From contig NZ_CP015637.1 in assembly GCF_001708445.1 (NCBI RefSeq), positions 6,577,145 through 6,641,144 on the forward strand: a stretch of 64,000 bases of DNA, in the 5' to 3' direction. The notes beneath the pieces were generated by a model. It did not search any database and had not been told where the DNA came from. It saw nothing but the letters and a program-made list of their open reading frames with translations. A program made the translations under genes and the position numbers. The first letter of the stretch is position 1, and the number at the start of each line of letters is the position of its first letter. Source of the stretch: Pseudomonas fluorescens (GTDB lineage: Bacteria; Pseudomonadota; Gammaproteobacteria; Pseudomonadales; Pseudomonadaceae). Shown piece after piece: positions 59,515-64,000 of the stretch.

Positions 59515-61216
59515 GTTACTGGGCGCCTGTGTGGCGCTGACCTTGGCTTCGATGGCCTGGGCCGATGAAGCGAGTGACAAGCTCGACAACCCCAAGCCGT
59601 TGCCCGACGACGTCAGCCTGCCGTTGCCGTGCGAAGGCAATATGGTGTTCCGCTACGCCTACGTATTGGCCCAGGGCACCCTGGACGACCGCGAGATCAG
59701 CCTTGGTTACCCGTTTGCCGAAGGCGAGGCGGGCTATCAGCAGTCGTTTATCTCCGGCTATCGCCGCGACTTCATCAACGGCCAATTCACCCTCAAGGAC
59801 TTGCCGAAAGACTGGAACAAAGTCATCGCACCGTTGATGCCCAAGACCGACGCCAAGACCCCGCTCAAGCCGATGCTGTACTTCATCGGCAAGTACGAAG
59901 TGACCGCGCGCCAATACGCCCAGGTGATGTCCCAGGCGCAGTCGCTGGCCAGTGGCGAGCCCGCGCCGGCCTGCGATGCGCCCACCGGCATTGCCGCGCG
60001 TTTGCCCAAGGTGAAACTGTCGCGCTTTGAGGCCGAGCGTTTCTCGGCGGTGTACAGCGCCTGGCTGATGAAATACCACCGCGACTTGCTGCCGGTCAGC
60101 GGGCGCGGTTCGTCGGCAGAAGAGGGCGGCCTGGGCTTTGTGCGCCTCCCTACTGAAGTGGAGTGGGAGTTTGCGGCCCGCGGTGGGCACGCGGTCAGCC
60201 GCCAGGACCTGGAAGGGCGCCTGTTCCCGCGCCGCGTCGAAGGCAGCGAGAGCGACGGCCCGCTCGGCGATTACGCGGTGTTCAACCAGGTCGCCGGTGG
60301 CACCGGCCAGGCCGCGCGCCTGATGCCCATCGGCACCAAATTGCCCAACCCGATCGGCATGTTCGACGTGATCGGTAACGCCGCGGAAATGGTCCAGGAA
60401 TCTTTCCAACTGGTACACGCCGGACGCCGCCAGGGCACCTACGGCGGCTTTGTGGTCAAGGGCGGCAACTACCTGGAAGGCGAGGGCACGCTGTTTACCG
60501 GCATGCGCCGCGAATACCCGTTGTTCGCCGCCGACGGCACCGAGCAAAGCAATGAGACCACCGGTTTCCGCGTGGCGATTGGTGCGTTGTCGGCACCGCG
60601 CTCACGCTACAAGGAGTTGTTCGCCCAGTGGCAGAAAGAGGGCCGCCTGGCCTCGTTGACCGACGCCATTGACGATGCCCAGGACCCGACCAAGCGCCTG
60701 GACAGCATCATCGCCGCCAGCGTCGACCCCAAGTTGCAGGCCGAGCTTGGGCTGGTCAACGAAGAGCTCAAGCGCAATGTCTCGCTGATCGCCCAGCAAC
60801 GCGAAGAGGCGGCGGGCAACCTGATTCAGTCGGCGGCATTGGTGGCCGAGACCATCAGCAACTACAACATCCGCCTGGCCAACCTGCAGAAGAGTCGCCA
60901 GCAGGCCCTGGACAATAAGGACGAGGCCAGCGCGGCGCTGTTTGCCACGGCCATCGACAACGGGCGCAGCGCCCTCGATGGCGCGGTGGCGATCTATATC
61001 GACAACCTGGCCACCGGCACGCGCTACACCGACGCGGTGATCCAGGCGCAGTTTCAACGCATCAAGGAAGAGTTGGATCGCAAGCCAGTGCTCGGCAAGA
61101 GCCTGGTGACGCGCGCGACACTGTTCGTCCGCCATGTCGGCAACTACCGCAAGCAACAGCGGGCCGACCCGGCGACGATCTTGAAGGAATTGCTCGCAGC
61201 GAGCGGTCAGCGATGA
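59507..61216 (+). CDS. tagR: T6SS regulatory protein TagR (SUMF1/FGE-like domain)
   Basis: TagR is a periplasmic activator that promotes PpkA dimerisation in P. aeruginosa. The 569-residue precursor has a signal peptide (about 1-19, ending Ala-Trp-Ala). A formylglycine-generating-enzyme-like domain runs from about 90 to 370, with FIGKYEVTARQYAQVMSQAQ, RLPTEVEWEFAARGG, GMFDVIGNAAEMVQE and VVKGGNYL. A helical C-terminus (about 395-569) is rich in heptad-like patterns. The catalytic cysteines of true sulfatase-modifying enzymes are not evident, as expected for a regulatory member. It overlaps tagS by 8 bases. Confidence 0.92.
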   Translation: MYKLLGACVALTLASMAWADEASDKLDNPKPLPDDVSLPLPCEGNMVFRYAYVLAQGTLDDREISLGYPFAEGEAGYQQSFISGYRRDFINGQFTLKDLPKDWNKVIAPLMPKTDAKTPLKPMLYFIGKYEVTARQYAQVMSQAQSLASGEPAPACDAPTGIAARLPKVKLSRFEAERFSAVYSAWLMKYHRDLLPVSGRGSSAEEGGLGFVRLPTEVEWEFAARGGHAVSRQDLEGRLFPRRVEGSESDGPLGDYAVFNQVAGGTGQAARLMPIGTKLPNPIGMFDVIGNAAEMVQESFQLVHAGRRQGTYGGFVVKGGNYLEGEGTLFTGMRREYPLFAADGTEQSNETTGFRVAIGALSAPRSRYKELFAQWQKEGRLASLTDAIDDAQDPTKRLDSIIAASVDPKLQAELGLVNEELKRNVSLIAQQREEAAGNLIQSAALVAETISNYNIRLANLQKSRQQALDNKDEASAALFATAIDNGRSALDGAVAIYIDNLATGTRYTDAVIQAQFQRIKEELDRKPVLGKSLVTRATLFVRHVGNYRKQQRADPATILKELLAASGQR

Positions 61217-61300
61217 TCGCTGGCTGTATGGCGAGCTTGGAAGGGACTCAGGCGGCAGTGGGCCGTGCTGGGCAAGTCAAACTTAGAAGAGAACACACCT

Positions 61301-62230
61301 ATGCTTTTTTCCCGTAAGGCGGTTTCCAAGCGTCACTTGCTGCTGATCGCAGCCGGCTTCAGCACGGTGCTGACCGGTTGCGCCACGTCGCCGGCCTCCA
61401 AGGTCGCGTCGAGCACCAAGGTCGAGTATTACCCCAACTGCTACGAGCCGGTGCAGCACTTGCGCGCCACCGATTCGAACATGACCAAGTCGGTTGTCAC
61501 CGGCGCGGCCATCGGTGCGGCGGGCGGTGCCTTGCTGGGCGTGCTGACCGGCGACAAGGAAAACCGTGGCCGTAACGCCGCCATCGGCGCAGCGGGCGGC
61601 GCCCTGGCCGGCGGCGCAGCGGGTTACTACACCGAGCGTCAGAAGCAGATCGCCGATGACAACCAGCGCATTGCCTCGTATGCGGCTGACGTGAACAAAA
61701 GTGCCTCTGACATCGACCGCAGCACCGCGTACGCCAGGGCGTCCCAGCAGTGCTACCAGAGCGCATTCACCAAGTTGGTGGCTGATCGTAAAGCCAAGAC
61801 CGTCAACGATACCGAAGGCCGCAAGCGCCTGGCGGAAATCGTCTCGGGCCTGAAGGAATCCAATGACCTGATCGTTGCGGTCAACGGCAAAGCCGCCGAA
61901 GACCTGAACAACTACACCCAAGCCTACGAGAAAGACCTGCAGCAGGTTGGCGTACAGCGTGCCGATGTGGTCACCGTGGCCCAGGCCGATGCAACACCCG
62001 CGGTGACACCGGGCAACAAGAAGAAAGGTACAGGCACCAAACCGCCGAAAAAGCCGCCTCTTCCAACCGTGCCGACAGAAGCGGTGAACACCGAGAAAAC
62101 CTTCCAGACCGCCCAGACCAAGCAAGATGAAAGCAAGAAGGTCGCCAGCGCCGGTAAAGCGCAGATCGAAGGCACTTGCCGCGATCCAAACCTGGCCGAC
62201 TGGGCGCCGGTGCCTTGCCCTAACGTGTAA
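61301..62230 (+). CDS. tagQ: T6SS outer-membrane lipoprotein TagQ
   Basis: TagQ is a lipoprotein that holds TagR at the outer membrane. The 309-residue precursor has a lipoprotein signal peptide with Val-Leu-Thr-Gly-Cys, giving lipidation at Cys27. Two glycine-zipper segments follow (AAIGAAGGALLGVLTG near residue 70 and AAIGAAGGALAGGAAGYY near residue 97), then a helical domain and a Lys/Pro-rich stretch (NKKKGTGTKPPKKPPLPTVP). ATG at 61301 is preceded by AGAAGAGA; a GTG 12 codons earlier was not chosen because it would spoil the signal peptide. It is the last gene of the plus-strand half and is followed by a hairpin. Confidence 0.88.
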   Translation: MLFSRKAVSKRHLLLIAAGFSTVLTGCATSPASKVASSTKVEYYPNCYEPVQHLRATDSNMTKSVVTGAAIGAAGGALLGVLTGDKENRGRNAAIGAAGGALAGGAAGYYTERQKQIADDNQRIASYAADVNKSASDIDRSTAYARASQQCYQSAFTKLVADRKAKTVNDTEGRKRLAEIVSGLKESNDLIVAVNGKAAEDLNNYTQAYEKDLQQVGVQRADVVTVAQADATPAVTPGNKKKGTGTKPPKKPPLPTVPTEAVNTEKTFQTAQTKQDESKKVASAGKAQIEGTCRDPNLADWAPVPCPNV

Positions 62231-62254
62231 GGACGAGGGGGTGTTCTAAACCGT

Positions 62255-62296
62255 CAATGCCAGCCACTCATCTTCAATGGTGATCGGCTGGCATTG
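62255..62296 (+). terminator. Hairpin after tagQ
   Basis: A perfect 11-bp stem (62255-62265 with 62286-62296) with a 20-base loop begins 25 bases after the tagQ stop. It is a plausible end for the long tagH-tagQ transcript, though only a short TT follows. Confidence 0.5.
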
Positions 62297-62358
62297 TTAC
62301 ACCGCGTTCTATTGAATGGAGTCTGGATACCCGTTCAATCGGTGTGCTATCAGCCTGT

Positions 62359-63201
62359 CTAGGCTTTGCTCAATCCCGTGATTTCAAAAGAGCCATCAGA
62401 AAATACGACATCGTCGTGGCCTGGGCCAGAGACGCTGAAGTTCAGAGTGCCAGTCAATTTTTTTAGATGTTCATCGTAGGTGAAGTTTACGGTTCCCGAG
62501 GTGGCGCGATAAAAGACCTTAGCAATCAAAGTGACGACAGCGGTGTCCCCATCCTCAGAGGGGGAAATGGGAAGTGTTTTTTCACCCAGCTTTGATGTGG
62601 GAATGTGCAGCCACAAGTGTCTAGGCGCGTTTTTATCATCGTTATCATCGTTTGCCACGACTTGCAGAAAGCCAGGTTCAGTGAAGCTCATGTGCGGTTT
62701 GCTTGAGCTGAAGTCGGGCGTGGGCAAATTAAGCGTGCCCCTCAGATACCCTGTACTTTGTCGATGTGATGTTTCACTGCTGAAGGATACCTTGCCCTCA
62801 GTGAAGGTGGCTAAATCGCGGATTTCAGGGTTTAAACTTCTGGCGGTGCAGTAAAAGGTGCCGTTGACTTGCTGCTCAGACGCCGTCTCAGTCAACGTAA
62901 ATTCGCCTTCGATGTCCCGGTAGGAGTCCAACTGAACCGTCGTGGGTGGGTCATACGCCAGGCCGACAGTATTTCCCGGCTTGCCATCCAAGGGGTATGG
63001 ACCAGGTTCGGCGCCATTGGCAATTTTCAATTCAACGGTATAGATACGGAAAGGTGAAAATACCGCTTGGGAGGCTTTGATGACCACGTGATGGTCTTTC
63101 AAAGTTGCGCTGGTATATGTTGACACGAAAGGATGTATGGAGCCGCCCAGTTCAATATTGGCGCTTACTTGTCCAGCCAATGTGTTGTTAATGGTTTTCA
63201 T
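62359..63201 (-). CDS. Unrecognised 280-residue protein, A/T-rich gene
   Basis: I do not recognise this protein. It has no signal peptide or membrane segment and looks almost wholly beta-strand. It is acidic, with a central VVANDDNDDKNAPRHLWLHI. Two regions look like diverged repeats: YTVELKIANGAEPGPYPLDG ... GEFTLTETASEQQVNGTFYC (about 54-118) and LWLHIPTSKLGEKTLPISPS ... GTVNFTYDEHLKKLTGTLNF (about 198-262). The shared pattern is a LxI strand, a Gly-Pro loop, and then two strands around a Leu/Val-x-Gly-Thr turn. The gene is clearly A/T-richer than its surroundings. It converges on tagQ at the edge of the T6SS island. Function is unknown; an acquired cargo gene is possible but unproven. Confidence 0.75.
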   Translation of the reverse strand: MKTINNTLAGQVSANIELGGSIHPFVSTYTSATLKDHHVVIKASQAVFSPFRIYTVELKIANGAEPGPYPLDGKPGNTVGLAYDPPTTVQLDSYRDIEGEFTLTETASEQQVNGTFYCTARSLNPEIRDLATFTEGKVSFSSETSHRQSTGYLRGTLNLPTPDFSSSKPHMSFTEPGFLQVVANDDNDDKNAPRHLWLHIPTSKLGEKTLPISPSEDGDTAVVTLIAKVFYRATSGTVNFTYDEHLKKLTGTLNFSVSGPGHDDVVFSDGSFEITGLSKA

Positions 63202-63498
63202 GGCTTTAGTTCCATTAAATGATTTTTATCGAGCCTGGAAGTTTCGCGTCAAGGTTGGCGTCAGGGACTGGAAATAACTACTGTTAAAGTTGACAGTCAG
63301 TTAGACCTGTTTGGAATGGCGTTATTCCAAGTTGATTCTCGCCTGCGCCGGTCTAATGGTGGTCTGTTTAAATATTGACCGTGCAGTCATGCGGTCTGAG
63401 TAAAACAATGAGGGTTTTCTAACTTGGGGGAATAGTGGCGTTCTACAGGGGAATCGTTAGACTGCGCGAGCCGTTAATTTTCCTGAGGCTGTGCCGTT

Positions 63499-63873
63499 AT
63501 GAAATTTCGTCTTCTCCTGTGGGTGCTGGGCCTGATGATGGGCAAAGCCAGCCGCACCAACCCTGCGTTCCAGCAACAGCTGGGTGACAAAGACCTGGCG
63601 TTCCAGTTGCAGACCCTCGACGGCAAGGTTGCCCGTCATTTCATCGTCAAAGACCAGCGCATCACCAGCCGCTCGGGTGTCCACCCGGCGCCGGCGTTTG
63701 CCATCGCGTTCAAGGATGCGGCCTACGGCTTCGCCACCTTGCAGGCGAAGAACAAGCAATTGGCGTTCATGACGGGGATTCAGGACAAGTCGATCCAGAT
63801 CAAGGGCAACCCGGCGTTGGTGATCTGGTTCCAGGGCTTGACCAAGTATTTGAAGCCGAAGAAAAAGAAGTAG
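63499..63873 (+). CDS. SCP2 sterol-binding-domain-like small protein
   Basis: This 124-residue protein begins with a short hydrophobic stretch (LLLWVLGLMMG) and then folds as a small SCP2-like alpha/beta unit: DLAFQLQTLDGKVARHFIVK, GVHPAPAFAIAFKDAAYGFA, FMTGIQDKSIQIKGNPALVI, and ends in a Lys-rich tail. SCP2 domains bind lipids or acyl chains; the ligand here is not known. GAGG lies ahead of the ATG. Similar short proteins in Pseudomonas databases have sometimes been called helicases, which nothing in this sequence supports. It is separated from the T6SS island by about 300 non-coding bases. Confidence 0.7.
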   Translation: MKFRLLLWVLGLMMGKASRTNPAFQQQLGDKDLAFQLQTLDGKVARHFIVKDQRITSRSGVHPAPAFAIAFKDAAYGFATLQAKNKQLAFMTGIQDKSIQIKGNPALVIWFQGLTKYLKPKKKK

Positions 63874-63887
63874 ATCGAGGTGGATTC

Positions 63888-63911
63888 ATCGGGGGCAAGC
63901 CCCCTCCCACA
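63888..63911. repeat. Single REP unit, family A
   Basis: One REP unit (ATCGGGGGCAAGCCCCCTCC followed by CACA) lies 15 bases after the SCP2-like gene without a partner in the window. It abuts the presumed IS end to its right, so a partner may have been displaced by insertion. Confidence 0.8.
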
Positions 63912-63923
63912 CTTGACTGTGTT

Positions 63924-64000
63924 TGAAGTGCGCCCCAAAAGCTGGACAGCTGTTGGTTAGGCTACAGCGGACCGGGTCCTGTACGCTACAGGGCTCAGTC
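63924..64000. mobile_element. Probable terminal repeat of an IS3-family element (cut by window end)
   Basis: TGAAGTGCGCCCCAAAAGCT, followed by GGACAG, closely resembles the common IS3-family end pattern (TGxACTGxxCCCAAAAxxTTGGACA). The remaining 50 bases hold no start codon that I can tie to a transposase. The element, if real, continues beyond the window. Confidence 0.45.

Noticed and set aside
1..64000. Search by eye for tRNA, rRNA and riboswitch sequences
   Set aside because: No cloverleaf with a recognisable T-arm (GGTTCRANTCC pattern), no rRNA-like stretch and no known riboswitch core was found. This was a visual search and a covariance-model scan could still find a small RNA.

Overview
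The window looks like a chromosomal segment of a fluorescent-group Pseudomonas. It has high GC, and its gene order (pst operon, phoU, response regulator, M23 peptidase, CBS transporter, phoRB, ubiA, ubiC, rubA, rubB, hupA) matches what is known of Pseudomonas chromosomes. It is also sprinkled with two families of paired REP palindromes (REPINs) typical of P. fluorescens relatives. No tRNA, rRNA or CRISPR array was recognised.

Layout. 1-5.1 kb: the 3' part of purK, a GlsB-type membrane protein, a DUF3299 protein, a hexose-6-phosphate mutarotase, an acyl-CoA thioesterase and an MHS-type transporter. 5.2-12.3 kb: the phosphate uptake operon pstS-pstC-pstA-pstB-phoU, with PHO boxes before pstS and again before pstC. 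12.4-18.5 kb: a CheY-type regulator with an extra C-terminal domain, an M23 peptidase, a CorC-like CBS transporter, the phosphate sensor pair phoR/phoB and a small periplasmic repeat protein. The phoB upstream region carries PHO-box-like sequences on both strands. 18.5-22.1 kb: ubiA/ubiC (ubiquinone), rubA/rubB (rubredoxin electron transfer) and hupA.

22.1-62.3 kb is one large type VI secretion (T6SS) island of the HSI-I type. The minus-strand half reads tssA, tssB, tssC, hcp, tssE, tssF, tssG, clpV, vgrG, eagR, rhs2, immunity 2, rhs1, immunity 1. The plus-strand half reads tagH(fha), tssJ, tssK, tssL, tssM, tagF, pppA, ppkA, tagT, tagS, tagR, tagQ. The two halves diverge from a 394-bp intergenic region with a strong sigma-54-like sequence facing tssA. 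The plus half encodes the complete threonine-phosphorylation control route (TagQRST sensor, PpkA kinase, PppA phosphatase, Fha target, TagF brake). The minus half encodes sheath, tube, baseplate, the ClpV recycling ATPase, the VgrG spike and the cargo. TagJ, which sits between hcp and tssE in the P. aeruginosa HSI-I cluster, is absent.

The cargo is the most interesting part. Two tandem PAAR-Rhs proteins of almost 1,500 residues share nearly the same N-terminus and Rhs cage but end in unrelated, A/T-richer tips, each followed at once by its own small gene. Rhs2 ends in an HNH/GHH-type nuclease tip with a SUKH-like immunity protein. Rhs1 ends in a tip with an HAE...CxxC signature, as expected for a zinc-dependent nucleic-acid or nucleotide deaminase, followed by a DUF416-like putative immunity protein. 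One EagR chaperone and one VgrG appear to serve both. After the T6SS come an unrecognised A/T-rich gene, an SCP2-like small protein and, at the very end, what looks like one terminus of an IS3-family element.
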